Assembly (NCBI GenBank): GCA_003008705.1
Contig: PDUO01000018.1
Coordinates: 924,916 to 988,915 of the forward strand
DNA length: 64,000 nt
Direction: 5' to 3'
DNA from: Pezicula radicicola
Lineage: Eukaryota > Ascomycota > Leotiomycetes > Helotiales > Dermateaceae
The notes below the pieces were generated by a model, which worked only from the letters and a program-made list of their open reading frames with translations, was not told the origin of the DNA and did not search any database. This document shows positions 1-12,126 of this stretch, in pieces (position 1 is the stretch's first letter; every line of letters begins with the position of its first letter). The translations under genes were made by a program, and so were the position numbers.

Positions 1-348
1 TTTCCTCTTGGGAAGTTTACCTATGTATGTCTTCTTATTCATTCCATCTCTCTTGAGCTCTCATTGACAAAATTAAATAGAAACTTGGTTTATATAGGGA
101 TTTTTGGATTTGTTGAATTATGTTTTATCCTGGTTGCTGCGAGCTACTTTGCAGCTGCAGATGGAGCTACGGCTGCTGCTGAGGCGTTGAAAAAAAGTGG
201 TGGTGTATTTGCTTTTTTGGCGGGCTTGCTTGGTTATTATACTGTGGGTCATTTGATGTGTCAGACTACGTTTAATTGGCATTTTCCGATGGGAGATACT
301 AGCCGGTATTTTGTTAGGAGTGCTGAGAGAGTTGAGAAGGAGAAGTAA
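1..348 (+). CDS. GPR1/FUN34/YaaH-family acetate-transporter-like protein, C-terminal part
   Basis: This is the 3' end of a multi-pass plasma-membrane protein of the GPR1/FUN34/YaaH (Ady2/AcpA-like) family, whose members take up acetate or export ammonium. The window start cuts off the beginning. I read an intron at 25-80 (donor GTATGT, acceptor AAATAG), joining FLLGSLPI to NLVYIGIFGF in frame. The visible part has two hydrophobic segments, the second ending at GLLGYYTVGHLMC. It finishes with QTTFNWHFPMGDTSRYF and a short charged tail; this block next to the last helix is strongly conserved in fungal family members. The true start, the NPAPLGL-type signature and most of the six helices lie outside the window. 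Substrate cannot be decided from this fragment. Confidence 0.85.
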   Translation, partial: FPLGKFTYVCLLIHSISLELSLTKLNRNLVYIGIFGFVELCFILVAASYFAAADGATAAAEALKKSGGVFAFLAGLLGYYTVGHLMCQTTFNWHFPMGDTSRYFVRSAERVEKEK

Positions 349-2034
349 ACGTTGGAGGTTGAAAATTGGAGTGAGGGAAGGCGTTAAGGAAGGCGTTAGG
401 TCTTTGAATACCTTCATATTTTGTACTGTAGTGTCTTTGGGTTAACGAGAGTGATGGAAAAGAAAATGTATCTAATAGCAAGAAAACGAGATATTCCCTG
501 ATTAGCCGAGCAATTCCTAACACAGCCGCCGCTTCTTAAAGCCTCTAGCAGTCACTACATCGTGAAAGGATAGTCTCGCATTCCACGCCTTGCAGAACTG
601 TAGAACAAGCACAGAAAAGTCTAGCGTATGTCACAATATTCTAGATCATATACTAGGTACTTTAATCTGATTCTCAACAGACTCGGATTGTGACATCTCT
701 TTTTGCCAAGTCAACTTTGGACCCAGAGATCGCAATATGAAATTAAATATTTCCGCAGCTCGCTTTGCGCTACATTAACTTCCAGCTCGTGGATCCCAAG
801 GCTTTAAAAATAAAGTTTAAGTGGCAAGATAGATGCGTTGCCAATTTCAAGAACCATACAAAGATGTTATCTTGCAGAAATACGAGCTTGTCGAGTTGGT
901 TCTTTTGAGGTCCACTTATCCGATCGTAGTTGTGAGACCCCATTTAGTTGGGCTAATACATCCTCTACTAAAAATTCACTTCCTAATCTTAATATATACC
1001 GCTAAATTTATTGTAAAAGCTCCTTGATAGATGACAAGTTATCCACTATTGCTGAATTTATATCGAGCCTAGAATTGTTGCCTTCGTGATTTTTGCCAGA
1101 ATCCCGCGGTAAGATCTGTTGTTCGGTTTGCTTTCTTTTTGGCCCCTTGGCTTCTTGCTAAGTTCATTTTGTAAGATCTACAATTTTATGACTTTTTGTT
1201 GCACAGAAATCAGTACTGGGAATTTCCCGATGCATATATCAAAGGTAGTGAGTGTCCGGTGGTTTTCAAGGGTACGCAGATCATAGGGACGGGACATACA
1301 GTAGAGGGGAACCTTGTTACGCTGCAATGCGAGTCCAGAACCATCATTTAGACTTCTCCCGGGAATTTAGAATATTGGGGGGAAAGGTGAGGTGATGGTT
1401 GGATAGAATGATGCCATATCCTTAGCCTTGTATTCCTCGCTAAGTGTTGCACATAGCCTCGCTTATTCATTAGCCCCCTTTTATCCTCCAATGGTGCCTG
1501 CCAGCCACAAAAAAGCCACCTGAACTCATATATGGTTGGCTTGCTAACTTGTGTAGGGTCTGTTTCTTTGTACGAACTGCAGCAGCTGTTCTTCTTTTTT
1601 GTTGAGGACATGCATGGTCCTAATCACTGGTGGATCCCGGCATTTCTTATCTGCGGTATTGGGAACTCTTAGCTCCAAAAGCCTAAAAAGACGTGCTTGA
1701 AGACTAAAAGAGCTGTATCCTTGAATTTTGAAATACGTCACGTAAAACAAGTTCCATGTAGCGCAGCCCAGTGGCAGCTCAATTGCAGTCCATGGTAGCA
1801 CGCAATATGCATCCAACCCGCATACATACAAGTGATTACAGTTCTTGGGAACCCCGATGCTTCATGTCCCGCCAGAATAGAAATGGTAAGATGTCGTGAC
1901 ATAGTTGCACCATCTAATCAACTCCTCTGATCCCTAGAAACGAATTTGAGTAATATATTTCCATCATTCTAAGTATCTTCCATCTGCACTTCATCGCGCC
2001 TTTCAACTCTGTCTTTTATATCAATCAATAAATC
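349..2034. other. Intergenic stretch, nothing recognised
   Basis: About 1.7 kb between the transporter end and the flavoenzyme start. Only short open frames without family resemblance occur on either strand. The last 100 bases presumably hold the promoter and leader of the downstream gene; I see no clear TATA box or repeat. Confidence 0.6.
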
Positions 2035-3536
2035 ATGCCTCCCGCAGCAACCACAGAGCCAATAACCCAGGCACCACTCACAGCAGCAACAACAGCAAAA
2101 CCGAACCCCGCCTCGGACCACACTATCTACGATATCCACCACCAAAAGTTCACCAGCGACGGTCTTCCCACCAGCAGCGAAGCATGGCTCGAGCGAGCTC
2201 GTCGCGTCTCCGAAATCCTCTCTCAAGATGCAGCAGCACGGGATATCGAAAATAAATCACCTCAAGCAGAAGTTTCCCTTTTAAAAAGTTCAGGACTCTT
2301 GAAAGTCCTCGGTCCTAAGGAAATTGGCGGTGGTGGTCAATCTTGGGACGTGGGGTATAAGGTAATTAGGGAGGTGGCGAAGGGTGATGGGAGTATTGGA
2401 ATGTTATTGGGATATCATCTTTTGTGGTCTACTACTGCGAATGTGGTTGGTAGTGAGGAGCAGAAGGAGAGAATTCGGAAGCTGATTATTGAGAATAATT
2501 ATTTCGTTGGAGGTTTGTGGTCCTGTCTATGTTTTGTATTGAAGTATGGTTTTAATTCTGTGAAATCAGGAGCTGTCAATCCACGAGATAATGATCTCAA
2601 TATTACTGATCACGGAGATCATCTTATTTTCAATGGGTCCAAGAATTTCAACACCGGAGGCGTTATCTCTGACTTGACAGTTCTCGAAGGTGTTTTGGAA
2701 GGAACAGAGAACCACATCTTCGCATTCGTATCTACCCAGCAACCAGGTATCGAATTCGCGGTAAGCTCCCGCACTCCAATTTCCCAGATCTTCAACTGAC
2801 ACTTACAAGCACAACTGGAACAACGTCGGCCTTCGCCTCACCGAATCCGGCAGCGTAAAAATCAACAACGTCAAAGTTCCCTGGACCGACGCCCTAGGCT
2901 GGTCCCAAGAGACCAAAACCCCCGACCCAAATATTCTACAAATTCCCTTCGCAACACTTCTCCTCCCCACAATCCAACTGGTCTTCTCAAATTTCTACCT
3001 CGGTATCGCCTTAGGCTCCTTAGACTTCGCAAGAAAATACACAGCTACATCGACCAGAGCATGGCCATACGGAGGAGATAACAAATCCTCAGCAACAGAA
3101 GAATTCTACATCTTAGAACGATACGGGAATTTCTTTGCGCATTTGCGCGCTGCTGAGGCTCTTGCTAATCAAGCTGGATCTGAGATTTCGAAATTGTATG
3201 AGAAGTATGGTGAGAAGAGGGATGTTAGTGTACGGACAAGAGGAGAGGTTGCGGAATGGGTTGCTAGTGCTAAGATTGTTACAACGGATACTGGGTTGAG
3301 GGTTACGGCTGGGGTTTTTGAGGTTACGGGTTCTAGAGCTACTGGACGGAAGGTTGGTTTGGATCGCTTTTGGAGGGATATCAGGACTCATACTTTGCAT
3401 GATCCTGTTGCTTATAAGAATAGGGAGGTTGGGGAGTTTGTGTTGCTTGACAAGGTGAGTTATATTTTTCCTTTAACTTTTACGGGAGCGAGGGCTGATG
3501 TTTGAATAGGTCCCAGAGCCAACTTGGTATACTTAG
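2035..3536 (+). CDS. Acyl-CoA dehydrogenase-fold flavoenzyme, DszC/SfnB-like monooxygenase
   Basis: This flavoprotein belongs to the acyl-CoA dehydrogenase superfamily. It is closest in feel to the flavin-dependent monooxygenase branch (dibenzothiophene monooxygenase DszC, SfnB), which acts on small sulfur or aromatic compounds with reduced flavin. Four exons are read: 2035-2512, 2570-2760, 2810-3454 and 3510-3536, giving about 446 residues. The first intron (2513-2569) is 57 bases without a stop; removing it restores the family block YFVGGAVNPRDNDL. The second intron has a CTGAC branch site, and the fourth exon adds VPEPTWYT, a typical end for this branch. The N-terminal helical domain, the central beta domain (around GSKNFNTGG) and the C-terminal helical bundle are all present. 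The substrate is unknown. A true acyl-CoA dehydrogenase is less likely because the usual active-site signature is not seen. Confidence 0.85.
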
Positions 3537-5347
3537 GGTTAACCCTAGACTGCCGAGAGCTATATGAATTGCTTCTCTTGATTTACTTTTACTTTGTTAA
3601 ATATCTGCTTCGAAACTTTAAGATTTTGACGTACGCTGAGAATTCCCATTCTTCTCTACAACCTTGGTTACGCTTGATAATAGAAATGGAATGAAGACAG
3701 GTTATTATGTCCTTGCCACACTTCTCTTGTATTCTGATTATATTCTATACTCCAAGAAGATTCCTTGGCGAAGTGCTTCTTTGTACTCTTTGACATCTCT
3801 TAATTATGCGCTACAACATTTTCTTTCTCATACTAGACAAGCAACCATTACTGAATCTATATCTATTATACAAAGATTATTTGCATTCTCTTCGAAATCT
3901 TTTATAGTAGGTTCCTCATATACTTTTCTATTGTGTAAGCTAAAGGCATTGTGACAAATATCTCTGACTATAGCCTCAATTGGATCTCATACTACACTTA
4001 GGAGTGTGACACTTATAGCTACATAAATTTTGCCAGTAATAATCCTTTGCAGTACTAGCAACTATCTACAAGAGTCTCTGCTAGGGTAATCAGCTTTATA
4101 TTTATTAAAATAGTGATACATTATAGACGTGCATTCTCACTTAACTAATAATAATGTAGGTGTGCAAACATCAACAAATTTGATCCTAATGTTTATAAGC
4201 ACTGTAAGTGAACTAAACTGTCTTTATGTAAGCCTCTGCAATAATAAGAATAGTAAGTTATAGATATTGGCAACAAACTATTAGCTGACATTTTATAAAC
4301 TATAAAGTCGCTAATATTTAGCACTTCTATCTCCTATGTGGTTTGGGTCCAGCTCAGGGGTGTAGTGGAACGTGTGTATCACGAACCGACTTTACTTGCT
4401 ACCGACACGTGTAGTATACATAGAAGTACACGCGATTTGTATGGGATTTTTACTCTATGTGCCGGCCCGTAATCACGTGTTCTCAGTATATCCTCATTTC
4501 TGGTGGCATATTGATTCCGGCCATTCTGGCCCAATATGGCACTATTTTTACGTTAATGAAATGGCACCTTAAATGCCTCATTTTGTATTGATTTAGGCCC
4601 ATTCTGGGGGCTAATCCTTTAATATATAAACCCGACTTGCCTCCCACCTAATGGGAGCAAGCAATCAAGCCTTAATTCATGGTTTTGACCTCATTCTGTA
4701 ATTCCACTATTTCCTATATATTCAATGCGATCGAGGGTTCATACTATGTCTATGTACATTTCTATATCTATAGAACACAAATTGCCCTCTGTATTCTACC
4801 TAAAGTAATATAAATTTTAAGGACATAAATCAAATCAATTTGCCTGTGCACACGCGTAAAGTAGCTGTACGTGGTAGTAGTTTAATGTTTAAAAAAAGCT
4901 TATATCACATCCATGTAGAATGTGGATATATTCCACATGGGAGATAACCTTAACTTAGAAGATAGGACTAGGGTCTTTTAGAAGACCCATAATTTTACGG
5001 TATAAGGCTTTTGTAGTCAAGTGCTTGTTGCTTCAAAGGCAGTTGATCTGGAAAATTCCTGTCTATGCTGTTGGTGTAGTTTCGTTGATTTAGGTAACTA
5101 ATTTGATTTGGATAGCCTACTCTATCTAAGTAACTCGCATAACTTGGCTACTTTTGCGCTGGCAGTTAGTGACAGTAAATCGTATTGAAACATCAACCAC
5201 AACCTATTCACCCTCAAAAGAAACTCCTATAAATTTGAATTTTCCATCCTCGAACCTCCATCTAAAAACACAACCCAAGAAAACATTCCAAAACACAATC
5301 ACCTACGCACAACAATCTAAGACAGCGCACTTATACAAATACAAAAA
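3537..5347. other. AT-rich intergenic stretch
   Basis: About 1.8 kb with runs of AT-rich sequence and short open frames that resemble nothing. A small perfect inverted repeat (GGTCTT...AAGACC) lies near 4973-4988. The last 150 bases before 5348 are rich in A and C, as in fungal leaders, and end in a purine-rich start context. Confidence 0.5.
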
Positions 5348-6078
5348 ATGCCTTCATTCACCGAGGACAACAAGCCAAAGGCTTCTGCCATGCCACTAGC
5401 CACCGAAGCAACCATGCCCCTAAGATCACACTGGCAGGTACATACTGCAATACCCTCCCCCTATCTAACATATCAAACCAAACAACCCACTCAACCTATC
5501 GAACTAACTCATCAACCGCTGCTAAAAAAATCCACAGGCTTACATCAGCTACAAGATAGTTTACGCCGCAGAAATCCCCGTTCTCCTCCAACGCTGCCGC
5601 AAGCTCGTCAAAGGCGTAGGTGGTTTAGTCCGAGAGAGCCCTTCCAATGACCACTCAGGCTACATTGTGTAAATACACCTCCCCTCCCCTCCCCCACTTC
5701 CTTCCCTCTTCCTTCGCTCTCCCCACCTTTTACTCTATCCTACCTATCCTCTAATTCTATCAACTAATATTCTACCCACAACAAAATAGTTTCACCCTTC
5801 CCCCGGGAACCAAAAACCCAATCCAAGCCAACAAAGTCCTATCCAAGAAAGTCAGCTGTCAATACATAAAAGTCGCTCCTTTGAAGTTACCTACTGAGGC
5901 GGATTATGAGTTTGGAGGGAAGTATAAGAAGGAGAGTGAGAAGGAACGGGCGCGTGATACGAGAGAGGAGGGACGTGGAAAGGGACGTGAAATGGGTAGT
6001 ACGAAGCGAATAGATAGGGGATATGGGGAGGGAGAGGGTGAGAACGAGAATGAGGACGCGGCTCATGGGTGTGTTTAG
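5348..6078 (+). CDS. Unrecognised 169-residue protein, three exons
   Basis: I do not recognise this protein. The model has exons 5348-5437, 5538-5668 and 5790-6078, joined through introns of 100 and 121 bases. Both introns have proper GT...AG ends, and the first has an AACTAAC branch site. Phases match exactly, and the result is an open frame that no single ORF shows. The middle part (AYISYKIVYAAEIPVLLQRC and following) looks folded, with hydrophobic stretches and a Cys. After TEADYEFGGK the tail is highly charged, rich in Glu, Arg, Lys and Gly, and probably disordered. There is no signal peptide or membrane helix. The start has A at -3. The agreement of splice sites with frame is the main evidence; no function can be assigned. 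Confidence 0.6.
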
Positions 6079-7016
6079 GGTGGGGTTGTGAGTGATTTGG
6101 AGTTTGAGGGAGATTTGTGAAGGGTATTGATAGGGAATTTGGTTATGGAGTCTGGGGTGTTTTGGAGTTTAGGGTGTTGATTTTTAGATCAGCGGAAAAC
6201 GAGTCGTTTGGCGCTTTTGACAGCACGAAGATAATTGGCAGTAGATAGTAATTGATATTATCTTACCTGCATTTGAATCGATACTGAGAGTTAATATGTG
6301 TCAACTGCGCTCAAAGAAGGCCAAGAGAAGAGTTATTAGCTGTAGGGAGTATACAGTTAAGCGTGGTTGATACAAAGGCTGGTGGGCCTTTATCGTTTAA
6401 CTGAGCCTGGGATGAACTCTCGTAGAGTTTCGCTGGCGAGGAAATGAAATATGAAGTTTGGGATGGTTTGGAGGTTGAGGGTTTGATTTTTTAGATCAGC
6501 GAAAAGTGAAATCGCCTTTCGCATTTAACAGCACGTTGAGAATTGGCACTGAATACTAATTAATGCCAAAGTACCGCAAACAACATAACTACAGCGGGTT
6601 ATATTGCACAAATCAATGCAGGAGTAAACGAATTGACTGGTTTCAGGCTAGATGGAGCTTCTGGCAGTAGCAGGCATAGGACTTGACAGCGCTGTATGAA
6701 AGGAATCATCGGAAGAATTTGGTGATCCTGGAACGTCGTCCATTTGGCTTGAAGGCGAAAGAGCGATGGGGGTCTGGTCTTATACAGTATATACTAGAAG
6801 CCAGCCATAAGCTCACACTTGCGAATTGAGCCCAAAGGCACAAAGAAGAGTTATTCATTGTCGTGACTAAAAAGAATTAAGCGAGGTTGATGCTTCACAA
6901 GATTTAACAGCAGACATAATTGACAAAACCACCATACATAACATCCTTCCTAAATCCCACAAATAACCCCATTTAATTTCAAAATGTCAAAGCACTACCC
7001 AACCCAAAAACAAAAC
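6079..7016. repeat. Decayed direct duplication in an intergenic stretch
   Basis: Two related segments recur in the same order and orientation. The block at 6154-6260 (core TAGATCAGCGGAAAACGA, then GACAGCACG and AATTGGCA) matches 6460-6567 (TAGATCAGCGAAAAGTGA, AACAGCACG, AATTGGCA). A second module at 6308-6380 (AAGAGTTATT, GTTAAGCGTGGTTGAT) matches 6825-6895 (AAGAGTTATT, ATTAAGCGAGGTTGAT). The spacing between modules is longer in the right copy, so that copy has an insertion or the left one a deletion. No coding potential is evident. Confidence 0.6.
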
Positions 7017-8465
7017 CTAAGACCCACCACCACCCTCACTCAAAGCCTTATAAACAGTAGCCTCAACATTAGCCCACAACCCCAACGTCTGCAAATCAGC
7101 AAACGGCAAAATCTGACAAGCAACCATACCCGCAACACCATTTTCCCTATCACACCACCACCAAAGATTAGGTAAACCAGCCCAATGAACAGTCCCCTCA
7201 CTCCTACCAGTTCCTCCCCCCGTAATCATAAATGTCAATCCCCATCCTTGCGGTTTATCCCCAACAGGATACAATTCCGGAACTCGATTCGTTAACCAGG
7301 GTTTGGCATCTGGAATTTCTTTTCTTCCGAAATCTGGGAGGTTGGGGATTTGATTGGTGAACATTTGGTCTACGGTTTCTTTTTTGAGGATTTGGGCGTT
7401 GGTTTTGGGAGATGTGCCGTTGTTGAGGAGGGTTGCTAGGATTTCTGATGGATTGTTAGATGGCGGTTTGGGTAGGGGTGAGGGAACGGAGGAATTTACG
7501 GCAGTATTCTTGTGGCTTTGCAAAACATCCTGCTCCACCGCTGTTTAAACAGTTCTTTATTTCTTCTTCGGTTGTGACGAGAAGTGGACGTCGATTGACG
7601 TGATCACCACGTGAGAGTTTACCATCTGGGGCGCGGTAGTTCATATCGACCAGGTTATCCTTCATGTTTTTGTTAGGAAACATGGAGATATTGCTCAACT
7701 TTAGTGGCTCGAAGATGTTCTTGTGGATGTAATTATTGAGTGATGTTCCTGTAGCTCGCTGAAGAAGGATACCGGCCCAGTCAATATTTACCTGTTTGGT
7801 CATTAGTTTGGAGTTCTCTTCTCTTTTGGATAGGTAAATAATAGTACCCCGTACTCCCATGTTGTGCCAGGTTGGTTGACAAGAGGTTGTGTGATATCAT
7901 AGATGTGACCTGAGAACTCATCATAACCAACAGGCTTATTGTAATCTCTCAACTTCTCGTTGAAGAAGGTATATCCAAATCCAGCTATAAAAATAACTCA
8001 AATCAGCCAAATAATCTTCTCTTCCCTCCTAGTTCTCTGGAACTCAAAACAAGAACAAAATAGATAAAACTCACCAGTATGAGTCAACAACATCCTCAGC
8101 GTAATACCTCTCTCCTTCTCGACCAGTTTCCCATCATCCTGCAATACCTTAACCTCCTTCAACTCAGGACACAACTTCTCAACCTGTTCCACATCATCCA
8201 GAGCCAAAACCCCCTTCTCAACAAGTTGCATACAAGCAATACCCACAATCATCTTAGTACAAGAAGCAATCCAGTAGATATTATCAAGCGTCATGTCTTC
8301 CGAACGGCCATACCCGCGTTTTCCGGATGCGTGTGCAAAGAGTTCATCGCCATTCTTGTCAACTACAACAACCGTTGTGCCAGGGATAGTGGTTTCCGGG
8401 TCCGAGGTACTGGCATTGACGATGGACTGGAGGGTCGAGATGGTATTGGCTGAGAGTTTACCCAT
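7017..8465 (-). CDS. Beta-lactamase-related serine hydrolase/acyltransferase (LovD/EstB type)
   Basis: This protein belongs to the class C beta-lactamase-fold family, which in fungi includes esterases, hydrolases and the LovD acyltransferase. Reading down the minus strand, the exons are 8465-8075, 7984-7848, 7791-7500 and 7444-7017, with introns of 90, 56 and 55 bases; the last has a CTAAC branch site. The product is 415 residues. The nucleophile motif is S68-x-x-K71 (ASCTKM). The conserved tyrosine is likely Y175 in WEYGVNIDWAG, and a Trp-rich C-terminal block follows HWAGLPN. A single-frame reading looks frameshifted near 7500, but the third intron resolves it cleanly (PQEYC-QILATLLNNG). 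There is no signal peptide, so it is probably cytosolic. No polyketide synthase lies nearby, so an acyltransferase role is unproven. Confidence 0.9.
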
Positions 8466-9510
8466 TTTGGATCGCTTGGCCTAATTCGCTTTCTCAAAAA
8501 AGCGAGGCAAGGTTCAGTCTAGTGATTCCTTTAGTTACGAAATACAAAGAATACAAGTGCCTTGTTCCTTGTGCTCAAAATTTGGGACCACGACTTTCGG
8601 GGAGGGAATATTATATCTGTATAATTTGAATCCGTTGATCCGAAGTCAATTGAAGAAGAGAGAAGAGTAATCTTGGCTTGGGTATTGAGCGGAGCCGCGA
8701 GTTACTTATATAATTGGAGTCACAAGGCATAATTCCGGTTGATGCTGTGTACGATAAGCTGTAAGACTGCAACAACCATAAGCCTACCCCGCAGTTCCCC
8801 TCATTGCGGACCCGACGAAAATGCTTACGATAAGCGTTAAGGTTCACGAATATGCTGTACCCTTCATACAAGTACCTAAGATGCATTGTCAGATTTTTCT
8901 ATTCCTTTCTTACCCTAGCGGCCTTGAGTTGTAAATTACATAATCGACTCTCTTAATTATTCGGCTCCCTGTTCTCATTTCGTTGTATCTTTATTAGTCA
9001 GGAACCTGTCGGTAACCTCCTGGAACTAAAGCTAATAGTTCCTTCTTTCGCATGCAATCACCCGCATGCGTCCCCTTGGACGGCATAATGCGTGTAACCA
9101 GATTCTGGCCATAACAACTATATAGATAACAAGATGCATTAATGGAGTTATCCACTTTTAAGTACTAAAGAGAAGATAAACTTAATCTTGTTGTAAAGGT
9201 TAAAATTAAGGTACTAAAGTGCGAGAGGTACTAAAATAGCGTAAGTAACTTACTTCTAGTTGACTTGAAAAACTCTCTTTATTCGAGTAACTCACTTAGC
9301 ATCTTTTTGGTATTCTTTAATTTCCGGTTGTTTAGGTAATGTCCCGATGGTAATTTCCTCGGCGAGCCCACATACAAAGCCAGGAAAGCTTATTAATTGG
9401 TAAAGCACCAACACATCCACAATCCCACACCACCAAATTCAAAATATTAAAGTCACACAACATCCCCAACGCCCATCACGAAACCAAAAAACCTACAAAC
9501 CTACAAAAAC
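8466..9510. other. Intergenic stretch, nothing recognised
   Basis: About 1 kb between two minus-strand genes. The first 200 bases presumably contain the promoter of the beta-lactamase-like gene. The stretch around 9140-9330 is AT-rich with recurring GTACTAAA words. No gene or named repeat is supported. Confidence 0.5.
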
Positions 9511-10845
9511 TCAAACCTCACCAACCCCCACCACCTTCCTATTCCTCCAGAACCCCCCCAAGAAAATACCCTCCCATAAGTCCTTGAATCCCAACCAAGG
9601 CCGATTAATCGGACTCTCAGGCCCCGTATATATAAAAAGATCATACAAGAACCCACCAAAAGTACAACCCAGAAACGGAACAACCATAGGGATCCAAAAG
9701 TAATAACCACCTGCTGACCAGACTTCAGGACCGTAGCCGATCATGTAGGACATTAGACGAGGACCAAAATCCCTTGCTAGATTTATTGCGTAGCCTGTTT
9801 CCCATCTTTGTGTTGTTTGGTTAGTGTTTTGGGCATGAATTGAAGGGGAGAGGTTGGTGAGGACATACCCGAAACATGCACCGATTCCGAAGATGAGGAA
9901 GAAGAGTGCTAGCGGGAATAGTTTTCCCGCTCCGCTCTTTCCCATTGCTCCTGGATTGCTGTCGTCTTTTAGGGCGAAGATCACGAACATTAATATTGTT
10001 GAGGCGATGAATTCGCTGAAGATCCTGGTTGTTATTTATGTTAGTGTTATTGATCCCGACAAGCCTGAAGCATCATGAAGACCGTTAAAGGCTATTAGAG
10101 CTATTGCCGTGAGATATGGATATACTCACTGGCCAGATTTTGTCATGAATGCTTGGGGATAGGTACAGAAGATGCCGGCGGTAGCAGTTGGACTAGGCGG
10201 AACGGTACGAATTCCTTGACCTTCAAATTGGTTGATAGAATCGATGTAGTTTGCATAAACGATACCAGAGGCACAAAAAGCGCCAAGAAGTTGTGCAAAG
10301 AAGTAGACTGGAAAGCGTCGCCAGGGAAACTTGCGAAAGAGGCAGAAGGAGAAGGTAACGGCTGGGTTGAGGAAACCGCCAGAGTCACCAGCAGTATAGA
10401 TGCCTAGCATGACACCGAGACCCCATCTGTTTTAGTCATATTAGCTATGTCCTGGGTTAAGAAGATCATAGAGGACGTACGCCCAGCTTATACTCTGATA
10501 TGCACCAAATCGACCCCCACTCAACACTACTTGAGCTACACTTCCATCTCCGAAGAGGATCATGATGAATGTCCCAAAAAATTCTGCAAAGGGCTCACGG
10601 AGAACTACTCTTATAGAGCTCCATGTGAGGTGATTGTGGACTTCATGACCTTGTACAATGGGTGCCTCGGCCTGCAAGCCCAACTTTGTGCGTATGGAAC
10701 ACAGAGTACTTTCATGTTTGAGTGATATTGTCGAATTCACTGCGGTACTTTGTGATCGAAGGTGTTTGATCTCAGTTGCTTTGTCAAAGTCATTGAACCG
10801 CGGGCTCGACTCTGGGGAGTAGACTGTCTCTGAAGAGGACGACAT
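9511..10845 (-). CDS. Aquaglyceroporin (major intrinsic protein family)
   Basis: A membrane channel of the MIP family, probably passing glycerol and water. Exons on the minus strand are 10845-10481, 10426-10130, 10024-9869 and 9805-9511, giving 370 residues. An N-terminal cytoplasmic region of about 90 Ser/Thr-rich residues precedes the first helix (PFAEFFGTFIMILFGDGSVA). The first pore motif is N142-P-A (GGFLNPAVTF). The second is N281-L-A in ETGYAINLARDFGPRL rather than NPA; the yeast Fps1 channel also has Leu at this position. The intron at 9806-9868 is 63 bases with no stop, so a naive ORF reads through it and adds 21 false residues between FG and WETG. I chose the start MSSSSETVY because the upstream in-frame extension to 11025 is unlike the family. 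Confidence 0.9.
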
Positions 10846-12126
10846 GCTGTGCAGTAAACAAGGACTGAAGTAGAAAGGGACACCCAGGGTGGGAAACACA
10901 CACGTTTTAACAAATAAAATAGGAGGAAAATAGAATTTAAGATAGGGGATGAGGTCTAATGAAGTAACAACCATAAGAAATAAACTTCTCACCGTGTGCA
11001 GTAGGAACATACGAATTGGGGTCATCAGACTCGTTCAACCAACAGTTTTCGAAGTATAACCCAGGAGACTTTACCATAGCTGAGTATGTGTAAAGTAACA
11101 TCATACTGGTGAAGATTGAGTTTGGATAGCTTGGATCCCTTATTCAGCGCGCGGAATTAGTTATAAAGATGACCAAAGGGCTTGCTGTGACGATGGCCTC
11201 AGTCGACGACTCCCAAATAAGAGCTACAGAACATAATAAGTTCTGTAAGACTGAAGAAACCCGAGTGAGTAGCACTCAGTGGGTCTTCTAGAAAAACCAC
11301 TGTATTTTTGTTGTCTCATGTGATGGAAACCAAGTCACATAATATTGATGCTATCTCAGGTCTAACATCAACTTTGAATCCGGCTGTTAGTACTTTCGTA
11401 CCTTTCGTACTATAGAACTGAGTCTAGATTTCATACCAATCCGAGGACATGGCACTTACAGGAAAGAGATGCACTATTGGTTGTATTGCAGACGGGATTC
11501 ACCCGATAGTTCGTCCCTGGGGTAGCCTAAAGCGTACTTTAGTCGCCCATCTAGAAATTAGCTTTTCCGAGTCCCGCTATAACGGTTCAGACTACTTAAG
11601 TAATGGTTAGTCTACCTACGAATCATCACATAGAGTTTAAGTGTACCTGTAATTGAGCAACTGTAAATCTGTCCTGTCAGTTGGGTCACTAAAATAACGT
11701 GATTGGCAAGCCTACTTACTACAATCTCTAGAGTACATCAAACTCCGAGGTATATGAAGAGACAACTGTGAGCTGTGTGTCTCAAAATAATATTCATTGA
11801 TGCTAAATTAAACTGATAACTTAACAAAGTTGTAGTTTTTTGCAGACTAGACATATTAACTTTAGCAATCGAACTCGAAGTCATCGGAGTGTAATAAGCT
11901 AGTATCGCACATGGGGCTGGCGTGTTCGGCTCACAACATGCAATAGATAAGGTAGAAATGTCACTATGGAAAACATCTTGCCTGGTTCTTGATGGCTTCA
12001 TAAGATGACCCGTTGTGGTTGAAATTATTGCTGGTGCGCAGCTCTGAAGATGGCTTGGCTGCGAAAGCAGATAGAAATAATGTACAAGATCACTTGTTAT
12101 TATGTCACTATAGAGAGATATCGAGT
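10846..12126. other. Intergenic stretch, nothing recognised
   Basis: About 1.3 kb between two minus-strand genes. It should include the promoter of the aquaglyceroporin at its left end and the 3' end of the phosphopantetheinyl transferase transcript at its right. Short open frames on both strands have no family resemblance, and no clear repeats were seen. Confidence 0.5.

Noticed and set aside
3664..3954. 96-codon plus-strand frame
   Set aside because: Lies in AT-rich DNA, begins with a non-ATG codon, and has repeat-like Ser/Leu/Tyr composition without any family resemblance.
7445..7540. Apparent frameshift in the beta-lactamase-like gene
   Set aside because: A 55-base intron (7445-7499) with GTAAAT donor, CTAAC branch and CAG acceptor joins the two frames exactly at a conserved block, so no lesion is needed.
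10846..11025. 60-residue hydrophobic N-terminal extension of the aquaglyceroporin
   Set aside because: The extension is in frame by chance; the MSSSSETVY start fits the family better, and the extension would add a membrane segment not found in MIP channels.
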